Below the pieces are notes generated by a model. The model searched no databases. It was not told where the DNA came from and saw only the letters and a list, made by a program, of their open reading frames with translations. This document shows positions 41,526 through 51,812 of a stretch of DNA of 64,000 nucleotides, in pieces. The stretch is from Typhlomys cinereus (lineage: Eukaryota; Chordata; Mammalia; Rodentia; Platacanthomyidae): the NCBI GenBank assembly GCA_023101885.1, contig JALPQD010000513.1, positions 1 through 64,000 of the forward strand, written 5' to 3'. A program made the position numbers and the translations under genes. The stretch's first letter is position 1. The number at the start of each line of letters is the position of its first letter.

Positions 41526-42253
41526 AAGCCATTTATATATGTATATATATACACACACTCCATGTGAATATGTATGCCTGCTTATGTATGTATATATACA
41601 CATGCTTAATGTATTTTGCTGTAAGTCCTGTGATAAGATATGCTAATGCCTCATGTTAGATTAACTAGGAGAGGAAATCCTCTTAGATAGCATGATCCCA
41701 ATAGTCAGTTCTCCTGGAGGGCTGGCTTGCCACCCCATTTCCCAGATGAACACACTGAGGTTTTGAGAGATCAAACGGGGACTTAAAAGGGGGCTGAACA
41801 GAGACTGGCACTCAGGGAACTGACGTCCTTCATAGCCTCGACCCCTGCTCTGAGGCTCCTTGTGTTGGCTTTGGCCAGGAAGAGAGCATCCGGCTGACCT
41901 GCTGACCGCAGGACTGGGGGGGCAGAGGTTGAGTGGGGTCTCTCTGAGGAGCCGACCTTGCTCTCTTTGTTCGGAAGCCTTGGGAGGAAACTGCCTTTGT
42001 CTCTCTGCCCCCTTCCTGCCAGCCTTCAGGGCCTGGCGTGTGAACGCGTGTGGTGTGTGCACTGGTGTGGGGGCTGCGCGCGTGCGCACTCCTGCGCCGC
42101 TCATGTGGGATGGTGGACCCTCCTCCTTCCCTCCCCGCAGCCCCCTGGCTCACTCGGACTACCCTGACCTTTTATTAGGTCACTTTGTAATTGATGGAAA
42201 TGTCCCAGGTACCTTCTTTTAACTCCAGGGTGATTATGACAATTATGATGATT

Positions 42254-42256
<3 letters not shown>
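41526..42256. other. Unassigned sequence with TA/CA patch
   Basis: AT-rich (TA/CA) at 41533-41600. The rest is unique-looking with some CpGs at 42045-42100. No gene supported. Confidence 0.4.

Positions 42257-42305
<49 letters not shown>
42257..42305 (+). repeat. (GA)n microsatellite
   Basis: Perfect GA run of about 24 units, preceded by an AT-rich 'gacaattatgatgattatt' motif and not part of a recognisable SINE. Confidence 0.95.
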
Positions 42306-42308
<3 letters not shown>

Positions 42309-43204
42309 CGGAAGGGGGCTGGGGGCTGGGATTGCTGGAGAGAGAGAGAGGCAGTGCTGTCATTAGGCGACATTGTGTGAGATTGTTCCCCTTCAAAAGG
42401 CAGCTGCGAAAAGGAGAGAGTGTCTTTAAAAAAAAAGGCCCATTATGCAGGCAGCACGGGGTGCTCAGTGCTGGCGGGAGGACCATGGGGTGTAATTAGG
42501 GCAGTGACAGCTGGAATTACACGGTTGTTTTTGCCGCGGTGCCGCCTCTCCTGGGTGTGGGGGGACAAGGCGGGGGACAGGTAATGGCGGGGATGTTTTG
42601 GACCCTGGCCAGAAGCGCAGGGTCCTTTGGTACGCCAGGGTGACCCGGGATTGAGCTAGACCGGGGAGGCTGCCTCTTATTTTTGGAAGTCTTTCACGAT
42701 GCTCCCCCGCCCCTTCCGGGCTCTCCGAGTCCTCTCACCCCAACGGGGAGTTGGCAAAGGAAAGCCAATTGTGTGGAAAGAGGAGGCGGATAAATCATTT
42801 CCTAGACTCCCTTCTCAGGGGCCCTGGCTGATCGAAGAGGGCGGCCTCAGCCTGGTGCTAGCCGCCCGGGTCCCTGCACCTCACTGGCTGGGACTGTCGC
42901 CAGACTTCCCAGTCTTCACTTGGCAGGCAGAGGCCTTTTTAATCTATAACGGAATATAGGTCTGTGAGTGACTCAGTTTCCCCATTTTGCTTCCAGTTCA
43001 GGGCTTCCCTCTGGAGTACCCTTGGCCTCTATGCCGTGTTCCCCCGGCCTGACTGGGATTAATTAAATCCCGACATTTAGTACCTACCAGAGCACACTTG
43101 ACGCTCACTTCCTGTGACTCAGCTTTCCCACCGGTGACACCAAGGTACACGCTTGCTGGTGTGGCGGGCCTACCGTGAGGATCGAGCACGACCCTAATTG
43201 TCTT
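42306..43204. other. Repeat-poor island
   Basis: About 900 bp, moderately GC-rich, with retained CpGs at 42530-42900 ('tgccgcggtgccgcctctcc', 'gctagccgcccgg'). No exon or repeat recognised. It could hold a conserved element. Confidence 0.4.
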
Positions 43205-43312
43205 CTTTTTTTCTTTTTTGGCAACAGAGGTGTAGTCCAGGCTGCCCTTGAGGTGGCAATCCACCTGCCTCAGCTGCTGGAATGCTAGGATTCCAGGCAC
43301 ATACACCACTAT
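43205..43312 (-). mobile_element. B1-like SINE, antisense
   Basis: T-rich tail, 'gtgtagtccaggctgccctt', 'caatccacctgcctcagctg' and 'ctaggattccaggcacatac'. Confidence 0.75.
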
Positions 43313-43845
43313 CCAATCGGTACATTTTTCTTGGGGTGGGGGCGGGGGGAGGCCCGGGAAGATAGTTATGTGCTGCAGAGAACTGAAATCAGGCAGTTTC
43401 TCTCCACTGATCCTAGCTCAGTCTCCAGCCGTGTGGTTGGGTCCTCATTGATTCTCATAGTGTCTTGCTTCCTGGTGATTTCCTAGCCTGGGCCACCTTG
43501 GCCTTTTCTCTCCTCCGCATAGATATGCTTTCACTTTGCACATGCCCAGTAAAGTGGGGTACCTGAGCTGCCCCAAGATAAATGTGGAGGCAGATATTTG
43601 GGGAGGGATGGGCCGTGTAGACTTAGAGGCCTAAGTTTTTGTTCTCTCTCGGAACAGCTAGGAGGGGAAGATCTCAATATGACAAATGCTGTTCCGGTCC
43701 TACCTACCTCTGTGCTTTTTAGTCCAGGGGCCCTGGAGCGAGGGGTCACTGCTTTCTACCAGGGGGAAACTTGTAAATTGTTACTTTTCTTTTTTTTTTT
43801 TTTTTTAATCTTTAACTAGCAAAGTCAGAACCTCTGTTTCCTGGA
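43313..43845. other. Unassigned sequence with G-rich patch and T-run
   Basis: Quadruplex-like 'ggggtgggggcggggggagg' at about 43334-43353, and a run of T at 43791-43806. No gene seen. Confidence 0.45.
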
Positions 43846-44118
43846 TGGAACTCCTTGCGCTGTTGTTTAGATAAGTTTAAATGAGTTGTGATTAAGCTAA
43901 TTTTGAGGTAATTAACTTGGGGAAGGAATCCTTCACTCCTTAAAATTCTAAGTGACTGTTCATTATAAGAGGGAGAGCTGCAAAGCAGGCGCGCGCCTTT
44001 CAGGAGCCGCTTAATTAAAACATAAGGAACTCAGCCACGGAGCAAGAGTTTACCGTCATTAATGAAAAATGAATATTCTTTATCTAATTACATGGCATAA
44101 TTAATTGGAGTCTCCAAC
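43846..44118. other. Candidate conserved non-coding element, homeodomain-motif dense
   Basis: Repeat-free. It contains 'agctaattttgaggtaatta', 'gcttaattaaaacataagg', 'cattaatgaaaaatgaatat', 'tatctaattacatgg' and 'cataattaattgg', many TAATTA-type cores in 230 bp, plus GATA-type 'agataag'. A perfect 12-bp palindrome AGGCGCGCGCCT (43987-43998) keeps four CpGs outside any CpG island. Open frames are absent. An enhancer is the natural reading, but it is inference. Confidence 0.5.
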
Positions 44119-44445
44119 CACAGAGGCAGAGGAGGCAGGGAGAAAGAAACAGGAAAGCACTTCTCCTGGTCCCATAGACCCTGGGAAGGCTCAAGTTAGC
44201 CTCTAGGGTCCTTTGAGGTCTCCTCAGAACTCAGAGCCGGGGTGAGACCCCCAGGCCTAGTGCTGAAAATAGATCCCACTGCCTTTGGCTTCTTCCAGCC
44301 ACCGCATCCGGTACTTTGCAGGTGCCTTCAAGTCTCTTTGGTGGTGGTTTAAGACTGTGTCAGGCAGCCCTGGACTCTCTCTGAAATCTTATTATTTGTA
44401 TGTTTAACAAATTTGCCTATATTCTAGATTGAATAAAAGATCCAA
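44119..44445. other. Unassigned sequence
   Basis: No gene or repeat recognised. Confidence 0.4.
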
Positions 44446-44621
44446 GTGGACAAGTGAGATGACGCAGCAGGTAAGGTGCTTGCTGACAAGACTGAAGACC
44501 TGAGTTCGATTCCTGGGTCCCACCTAGTGGAAGGAAAGAGCCAACTCTTGCAAGTTGTCTTCTCACTTCTGCATGCAGGCTATTGTACATGTATGTACGT
44601 GTGAGCCCTCTCAACCACACA

Positions 44622-44666
<45 letters not shown>

Positions 44667-44685
44667 TAAACCTGGCCCTTAAGAA
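44446..44685 (+). mobile_element. B3-like SINE with (CA)n tail, sense
   Basis: 'gtgagatgacgcagcaggta', B-box 'gagttcgattcctgggtccc', 'aactcttgcaagttgtcttc', and a (CA)n run at 44624-44661 ending 'cagaaataaacc'. The one sense B3 with a long CA tail here. Confidence 0.8.
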
Positions 44686-44704
44686 ACATGTGGTGTTTCT
44701 TCTG

Positions 44705-44870
44705 CTCTGTGCTTAGTAGCTGTGGTGAATCTTCCACGCTCAGTTCTCCCATCTGTAAAATGGAATTCACAAGAACACTTGTCATGGCTGACCTAAGAGT
44801 TTCAAAGGAGGAACAAATGTTCAGAAAGCTTGCCGGACAGGGCCAGACATGTGCTGGGAAATAAACAATT
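44705..44870 (+). mobile_element. MIR SINE 3' part, sense
   Basis: 'agttctcccatctgtaaaat', 'ggaattcacaagaacacttg' and 'gttcagaaagcttgccggac' with 'agggccagacatg' follow the MIR 3' order (AAATGGG.., then 'gcctggcaca'). Confidence 0.7.
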
Positions 44871-45029
44871 GCTATGCAAACACCCGACAGTGAATCAAAT
44901 AGGTGTTGAGGGGGAACAGGACCCAGCAGGATGGTTTCAGACTTGGTGTCCTGAGCAGAGGGTGGGAGGGGACACAGCAGTTGTGCTCCCCCCTCTCCCC
45001 CACCCCTTCCCCCCTGGGTCCTGCTGCTG

Positions 45030-45380
45030 AGAGGACTTCCCTTGTATTAGCTGCTTTTCTCATTGCTGAGACAAAATACTTTGCAAGAAGCAATTGAAGG
45101 AAGGGGAGGAAGGGCTTATTCTGGTTCACTGGCTGGGGAGATCTGTTCCATCGAGGTAGAGAACACGTGGCAGAAACAGGAGATGGCTGGTTGCATCTAT
45201 CCAGTAACTGCGGAATGACCAGAAAGGGGGGGCCAGGTTATTAAACCTCAAGACCCATTCTCCAGTAACCCACTTCTTCTTCAAAGATTTTACAACTTTT
45301 CTAAACATTGGCCCAGGCAGAGGATCGAGAATTCAAACACATGAACCTGTAAGGGTCTTTCACATTCAGACCACAACAGC
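45030..45380 (-). mobile_element. MaLR LTR, antisense
   Basis: The reverse complement begins TGTTGTGGTCTGAATGTG and ends near 'gagacaaaatac'. 'agggcttattctggttcact' covers the polyadenylation region. This is an ERVL-MaLR-type start ('tgntatggtttgaatgtg'). Confidence 0.6.
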
Positions 45381-45499
45381 ACTGTCTCTTCTATATTCTC
45401 TATTCCCCCCCCCCCAAAAAAAGGGAGCTTAGTCCAGACACCTGCTGGCCACAAGTGAGGCCAGCGCTGGGTACATGCCTCCAGATGTGCCTCGAGGTG

Positions 45500-45930
45500 A
45501 CAAAAGAGCTGAGAGAAATAATTCGGAGGAGGAAGGTTTATCTTGGCTGAAGGGTTCAGAGGTTTTGGCTGGCTCTTAGGAGTATCATGGCGGTGAGAGT
45601 GTGCGGCCGGGGAGGGTGCTCGCTGTGTGGTGGCCAAAAGGAGGGAGGGAGAGAGAGGAGGGAGGCAGAGAGAGAAAGAGAAAGACAGAGGGGGTGTGAG
45701 AGAGAGAGATTTGAAGACAAGTTATATCCTCAGTGGTATACCCTGAGGACATACTCCCTACATTCCCGTCACCTCCCCCCACATCAGCAGCCCCTCACAT
45801 TGTGAAACCACGATAGACAGCTGTGGTCAGAGCCTTCTTCCCAAGAGCCCTGCCTCTGGACATTGTTGCCCTAGTGACCATGCTGGCCACCTGTGAGCCT
45901 TCGGGGGAAGCCTCCTATTGAAACCATAAC
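45500..45930 (-). mobile_element. MaLR-like LTR, antisense, with purine insert
   Basis: The reverse complement begins TGTTATGGTTTCAATAGG. 'aaggtttatcttggctgaag' marks the opposite end. A GGGA/GAGA-rich block at 45640-45710 interrupts it. Confidence 0.5.
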
Positions 45931-45954
45931 AGGGTATGTTGGAGATGGTCTCAT

Positions 45955-46045
45955 CCAGCCCATTTTATGGGTGCTAACACTGAGGTCTAGAAGAGACTGC
46001 AAGATGGCTCCCTGGAGGGAGCGGGAGTCTGACTTGGACGTGCAA
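45955..46045 (-). mobile_element. Possible MIR fragment, antisense
   Basis: 'cattttatgggtgctaacac' and 'tgaggtctagaagagactgc' resemble a decayed reverse-complement MIR. Weak. Confidence 0.35.
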
Positions 46046-46293
46046 CTTCAGCGCTTGGTCTTCCATGGTTGGTCTGTCAACATCTGGCTTCTCTTAATCT
46101 GTTGCGTGCCAGTTCTTCCCGCTGGCATCAGGGACTTTTTCTCAAGTCCCCTGGAAGCAGCATCATCCCCTTGATTCTGTTTTGCTAGTTTTTTTGGGGG
46201 GTGGGGTGCGGTGATGGTGTTGGGGATCAAAGTAAGGGCTTTGAGTACCAAGGGTTCAGTTTCTGGTCTAACTTAAGATGTGTTGGGGACATT

Positions 46294-46571
46294 CTTCCCT
46301 CTGTCTCGGTCTCTGTCTCTGTCTCTGTCTCTGTCTCTGTCTCTCTCTTTGTATACAAGAGGGCACTTGAGTATGTGTGCATGCATCATTGGAATCATTC
46401 TGGATTATTCTACCTCCTTATGCTTCGCTCTGGGGTTTCCCAAGCTCTGTCTTCCACAGCTGGAATTGAAGGCCACTGTCATATCTGCCTGACATATTTT
46501 AAGCAGGATCTCGACTCAGGTCCTTTTCACTTCTAAGGCAAAGGCTGACCCCTGAGCCATCTGCCCAGCCT
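46294..46571 (-). mobile_element. B2-like SINE with (CTGTCT)n tail, antisense
   Basis: A hexamer-type (CTCTGT)n run at 46300-46345 replaces the A-rich tail. 'ggaatcattctggattattc', 'gggtttcccaagctctgtct' and 'cctgagccatctgcccagcc' mark body and head. Confidence 0.8.
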
Positions 46572-47143
46572 GACTTCCTCTCTTTTTGCCTTTCCCTCTC
46601 CTTTATGTAGATCCAGGCACAGAAGAAGTGGCTGGGGGTCTAAAGACCAAGAAAGCTCCACCATTGTCAGGCAGGAGAATCTGATCACATTCTTTCTCTT
46701 TGTCACAAGATCCCATACCAGACTCCTCTCTGGCTAAGCCAACTTTTGGGAGAAGCAAGAAGGGGAACTTCTCTGGCTTCTGGTCACACTGACCTCCCAG
46801 GCCAAGCTAGACCTAATCACCAGGAGGTCACTGCGTCCAGGCAGCGTATCTTCTGGACTTGTCCACTTGCCTGGCTATGGTCAGGGGTTCTGCCTGTTTC
46901 CTCTCCCTTGCTAGGCATGGGGAGGCATCTCGGGCATGGGAACCCCAGGGGTGGGAGACCTTTGACTGTGCTAAGCCGATTGCTTTCAAGATCTGGTTTT
47001 CATTTAATCTCTAAAGTGTTTTGACATTCTTTGGGGAAGAGGGAGAAGCGGGACTGGGGAGGGGCCAGGTGACCTGAGAGAAAAGACAGATTATGTGAAG
47101 GCCAGGACAGGCAGGGCTAAAGCAGCTTTGGAGAAGTGGCCTG
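46572..47143. other. Unassigned, repeat-poor sequence
   Basis: No gene or repeat recognised. Confidence 0.4.
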
Positions 47144-48075
47144 TTGGTTCTCCCCAGGAATCCACAGCTCTTGAAGGCTACCTTGGAATGTCTCCGACAT
47201 CTTGCAGAATTCTTAGCTTCCTCATTTTCTGGGACCACCAGAGGCTTTCTGGAGGCTAATTCTCGGAGGCCAAATTCTTTGAGGGGGTCAAGAAGAGGAC
47301 CAGATGTGGACGTGCACCAGGGACAGCCATCTAAGCGATGCCTTCCACAGGCGATGCGGGCTGCGGTCTTTGCATGGCTCTTGCTTTCCCTGCGGAAGCA
47401 GCCTTCTGAGTCAGGGCTCCTTCCCGGCTTGCTGCTTGTGCAGACCCCGGTATCTTCTGTAAACCTGGGGTCACTGTCCCCCTCCAGTGAGAATGCCCCG
47501 GTTGCCTTCTGCCTGTCTCACTGCAATGAAAGGCGTTGCACTGGGCAGGGAAGAGAGAGTGCCCGGGTGGAAGAGATAGAACTTATGCTCCTCGGAGACC
47601 TCAGCTTTTCCGAAGCAGTTGCAGTAGGCGCTGGACGAGCGGCAGCCTCGAAGGCTACCTGTCAGGCCCAGCAGCTCTGTAATTTGATGTTTCTCGAGCC
47701 AGCAGAAAGCTCTTCCTCCCTTCTCACTGGGGTGGGTTCGAGCAAAACCAAATCGACTGCCTGCGTCATCCTTTCAATCACCTGTCTGAAAGGCTTGATT
47801 TCACTCTGGTCAGGACGATGGGCTTCAATCAGTGTTCATCCAAAAAAAAAAAAAAAGCACACTTTTCCTCAAAAGCACTTTGCATGTTATTAAATAATAG
47901 CCACACTCCCCATTTCCTCGGGAGCCCTGGGGTGCACTTTGAGAAGAGGCGCCAGTGTATTGCAAAGCTGTGATTTATCTTGGCAGCTTTGTTCAAATCC
48001 GTTTTTCAGCTCTGTTGGCAGATGGACAAGTGACACTTGACTTTGCAGAAGGCAGAAAGAGAAGGTCTTGCTGGC
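47144..48075. other. Repeat-free island with a 250-codon open frame; candidate conserved element
   Basis: A plus-strand frame at 47144-47893 is open for 250 codons and ends through an A-run at 47842-47855 (a lysine run). No signal peptide, domain or known family is recognised, and nothing upstream looks like a promoter. The length is near what chance gives in 64 kb at this GC. The same DNA and 47940-48050 ('caaagctgtgatttatcttg', 'agctttgttcaaatccg') lack repeats and keep CpGs, which suggests constraint other than coding. A gene is not supported. Confidence 0.35.
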
Positions 48076-48744
48076 AGCTGCGGGGACTTTGGTCAGGCCT
48101 GAGGGCGTGGAGTATACTCGTCTCATTCTGGGCTGGCTGTGGGGTCGCACCTGAGAAGACCCTGTCCCGGCTTTAGAAGGGCTCAGTGCTGGGTAAAAGC
48201 TGGCACAGCTGATTCCTGGCTTCCTGTCGAACCATTTTGCCTGCTGAGCCTCAGTTTCCTTAATTGTCCATCGGGAAGAATACCATTAACATGGTGGGAC
48301 TGAAGCAGGAAAGGAGGGCCCGGAACACCTTGTGCAAAGGCTGCAGGATTTAGCACAGGAGAAAAGCCACTTGGCAAAGAGGAAGGCTGGAAAATGCCCC
48401 TGAGCAAGGCTGGCTAAATCTGGCCACCGGTGTAGGCACAGAGGTATTGCAGAGTGTTAAAGGGGACCTGTGACTTATTATGATATTAAAGTGCACATCC
48501 CTGGGGTGGAATCTTAAGATGCTGGTGAGCTTTCATGTGATGCATGAAGCTGCATGTAGAACTACATGGAACACAGCATGCGCAAGAGAGCCTGTGTGAT
48601 GCCAAACGGGAAGAGGAATTGTTAGTTTGGCAGCTAAACTCTTTTACTCTGACCTTTTTCCTCCCTTGGAAGTGTATCTTCTCTCTCTCTCTTTCTCTCT
48701 TCCTCCCTCTCTTTATTCCCTACCTTCCTCCTTCCTTTTTCCAG
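48076..48744. other. Unassigned sequence with a MIR-like core
   Basis: 48225-48295 holds 'gctgagcctcagtttcctta', a MIR-like core. The C/T-rich stretch at 48675-48745 leads into the SINE tail that follows. No gene seen. Confidence 0.4.
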
Positions 48745-49065
48745 TTTCATGTATATGTGTGTATGGGGTATATGCATGCTTACACATATGTGTGTGTGTG
48801 CTCACATATATGCATATTAGGAATCATGCTCCATTGTACTTCCACCTTATTGTTTTGAGATTGAGTCTGGAACCGGCAGTCTCGAACCTGAAAGGACTAT
48901 TCTGACTGGCCAGTTTTCTCCAGGGAATCTCGGGCTCTGCCTTCCAGGGCTAGAACTGCAGGTAAGCCACCACACCTGCCGGCATTTTATGTGCAGTCTG
49001 GGGATCTGAACTCTGGTCCTTTTGCTTTCTAGCAAGAGCTTTAGCCTCTGAGCTATCTCCCTAGC
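48745..49065 (-). mobile_element. B4-like composite SINE, antisense
   Basis: TG/TA-rich tail, 'tgttttgagattgagtctgg', 'gactggccagttttctccag', 'ctggggatctgaactctggt' and 'ctgagctatctccctagcc'. Confidence 0.7.
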
Positions 49066-49469
49066 CTGGAATCATATCCTTTCTTAATAAATCCTCTCGC
49101 TTTGCTTGCTACCATCTACATGTCTCTATCCAGTTCCTTGTACCGATATACCAAAACCTGGAACCCCTCCAGAGGCACGCACTGAGAGCAGGGTTGTTGT
49201 GAGGAGTAAGTGGAGCACCCCACGATCACTGACCGGCTCACAATCCTCAGCTACCTCTCATTCCCTTTTCAGAGGGTGACTGAGCCGGAACCATTTCTGT
49301 ATATAGAATGCCCGGTGCAGATAAGGTATTTACTTGTTTGAATACATAAAATTTTTTATAGAAAGGAGATTTGTATAGCTCTGAAATTTTACTTCCTTTT
49401 GCTGGCGCTGTGAATCATGAACTTGAGATTGCACCTTGTGATGTGGCATACTTGGGTCTCTTCCAGGGC
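49066..49469. other. Unassigned sequence
   Basis: AT-rich at 49320-49370. No gene or repeat recognised. Confidence 0.4.
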
Positions 49470-49600
49470 CAGCTGCGGTCAGCCCACAAGTTTAGTTTGC
49501 CTGTCATAATTAGTAATGTTTGTGTTGGATCCTGGCCACTCCCATTCATTTGCATATGTCTATACTGCCTGTGGCTGCCCCCACCCCTGCCCGTTCGCTC
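49470..49600. other. Candidate conserved non-coding element with octamer
   Basis: 'tgcctgtcataattagtaat' (TAATTA core) and 'cattcatttgcatatgtcta' (ATTTGCAT octamer, the POU-factor type) lie within 60 bp of each other in repeat-free sequence. Confidence 0.35.
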
Positions 49601-49719
49601 CCCAACGCCTTAGGAACAGGAATGACTGAGAGGTTGCAGCAAAACCCCATGGTCTGCAGAGCATGAAATATTAACCATCTTGTCCTTTATAGGAAAGAAG
49701 ATGGCTGACCTCTGGCTCA

Positions 49720-49855
49720 GGCCGGTGGTTTTCAAACATTAGCCTGAGTCAAAATCATCTAAAGAGGATATTAAATCCAGGCTGCGATAACCTGCTCCAG
49801 ACTACCTCGGCACTGGATCTGTGGCAGGGTCCAGGAGTGTTTATTTCTGACATGT
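49720..49855. mobile_element. Possible hAT-type MER element remnant
   Basis: 'ggtggttttcaaacattagc', 'caaaatcatctaaagaggat' and 'gatctgtggcagggtccagg' recall a non-autonomous hAT-Charlie repeat ('tggttctcaa..attagaatcacctgg'). Family and strand uncertain. Confidence 0.45.
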
Positions 49856-49879
49856 TACCAGGTGACAAGGATACAGCTG

Positions 49880-50000
49880 GAGTTGTTTGTTTGTTTATTA
49901 GACAGGCTCTCATGTAGCCCAGGCTGGCCTGAAAATCACTGTGTAACTGAAGCTGGCTTTGAACTCCTGATCCTCCTGCTTCTACCTGTCTCTCTGGAAT
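49880..50000 (-). mobile_element. B1-like SINE, antisense
   Basis: 'tattagacaggctctcatgt', 'agcccaggctggcctgaaaa' and 'cctgatcctcctgcttctac'. The terminal part is truncated. Confidence 0.75.
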
Positions 50001-50059
50001 TTCTGGCATGTGCTGTTCTGGCTAGCCAGGTGCTGGGAGATCCATTGGTCTTGGCTGTT

Positions 50060-50962
50060 TCTTACACATACAAGACTTTTGTTTTCTTCAAAGGTCAGTG
50101 CATGACACATCATGAAAAAGATACCTACTATGTACCAGACAGTGGGAGGCACAACTTAGTGGACAAAACAGCCACTCTGGAAAACACAACATATATGGAT
50201 CATAGAACATGGGCAAAATACATCAACTTCCTCCTCGCTGGATAGCCTATACAGTACCATGGATACTGTAGAAGCTACTGGGGGAGAGAAATAATTACAG
50301 GACTCATCAACTCATGAGATTTGTAAGTTGCAATAAAAATCACCATGGCAACAGGTGACCACCAGTGGCATGAGTATCAAGGAGACATCCAACAGCTTTC
50401 TGATTGAACTCAAGACCTTCTTATCAGAATGGAATACATTCCTGTTACTGTTAACTAGAACAACCTAAAACAGGGAAGGAAATATATCAACAGGAAAAAA
50501 CAGCCAATGAACCTATAAATAGGTAGACAGTATACTAAATTGCTTTGTAAGTAGTTGCTATTATACCCATAGATTTGAAGAACACTTAACCTAAGAGTCT
50601 TCTACAACAGAGGTAAAGGATCTCAACATCCTGATAGGATGAAGCCAAGGGTGGAAGAAGAGCAGTGAAGTGGACACTGATGGCCAGCCATAATGCAGAG
50701 TACCAGCAGCTCAGTAAGGCTTACCCAGAACCAGGCTAACCTAATATCTCCCCATCCTAAAAGTTAGGGAACCTCAAGGAAGAGAGAGTGGTCAGATTGT
50801 AAGAACCTAAAGATGGGAAGGTTTACCATTAGACAAGACATTCCATTCAAGGCAGGACTTCTGCATTAGGAATTCACTGTAGTGAGATTTGTCCTAAAAG
50901 AGTACAGAACCAAGATTAGAATTTGGTGTAGCAGCACACATCAACAATCTCAACACTAAGGT
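50060..50962 (+). mobile_element. Probable L1 LINE 3'-region sequence, part 1
   Basis: A-rich, G-patchy, long and without CpG, as rodent L1 3' flank/UTR sequence is. Contains 'aattcactgtagtgagattt', which recurs at about 51411. The first part (50040-50200) may be an older L2-like piece. No reverse transcriptase frame survives. Assignment rests on composition and on the 3' end at 51812. Confidence 0.4.
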
Positions 50963-51245
50963 TTTTTTTTTTTTTTATTTATTCAATTGCGTGGGTGTGC
51001 AGCATGTGTGAATGTGTGTGTGTGTGTGTGTAGAACCATGAGCGAATTCGGGAATCACCATGGACCGCCTCCGACCTTCTCCTTGTTTACTCTGCCCCAG
51101 AATTCACAGGTTCCACCCTACTAGGGCCAGAAACGCAGGCCGCCCCCCGCTTCCACCTGGCGTCTATACGTGGGGTCTAGGATTCAAACTCGGAATCTTC
51201 CGCCTGCAAGGCAGAGGCTTAACCCCTGAGCCACCTTTCCAGCCC
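50963..51245 (-). mobile_element. Young B2-like SINE, subfamily B, intact, antisense
   Basis: The reverse complement begins 'GGGGCTGGAAAGGTGGCTCA' and carries the subfamily B block 'gagtaaacaaggag'. A perfect 12-bp TSD, 'caacactaaggt', lies at 50951-50962 and 51246-51257. T-run and 'atttattcaattg' form the tail. Confidence 0.93.
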
Positions 51246-51257
51246 CAACACTAAGGT

Positions 51258-51812
51258 GTTTGAGGCCAAGCTGGGCTTATGTAGATTACAAGGTCAATCA
51301 GACCTATACTGCAAGACTGTCTTTGAAAAAAACACAATCTCAGGATTACATGGCATATTCAATAATTAGATTAAATGTAGTTTTAAAAACTTTTATTTCT
51401 GCACCCAGAAACTCACTGCAGTGAGACTTGTCCTTAATAGACCTGCGTAATGACTGACATACCAACATGTCCCCATAGACCATGAGGAACACAAAAGAGA
51501 TAAGAACATACAGTGGAAACCTTGGGGAATTAAAGCTGGATGAGTGAAGGGAAATGCCCCTATTAGTGGGGCAGCCCAAAGAGGGGCAACTTGGTAATAC
51601 CACAGAGGTCTGAACCCCCACAAAAGTAGATAAGCCAGAGGGAACCCTGAGGCTCATAGAAGCAGAGAGGCAGGAGGGTGGAAGGGAGTGGGATGGATTG
51701 ATGAAGGGAAGAGAGCATGGGAGGGAGGGGACATGGAGGGAATCAGGGATAAAGTACTCAAAATGCTTATAAAACTAGAAAAATAAAATAATAAGTTAAA
51801 AAAACAAAAGGA
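51258..51812 (+). mobile_element. Probable L1 LINE 3' end, part 2
   Basis: Resumes after the SINE. It has 'actcactgcagtgagacttg', the G-rich polypurine stretch 51655-51745 typical of L1 3'UTRs, and an A-rich end ('aaaaataaaataataagtta') at about 51775-51812. Confidence 0.5.
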
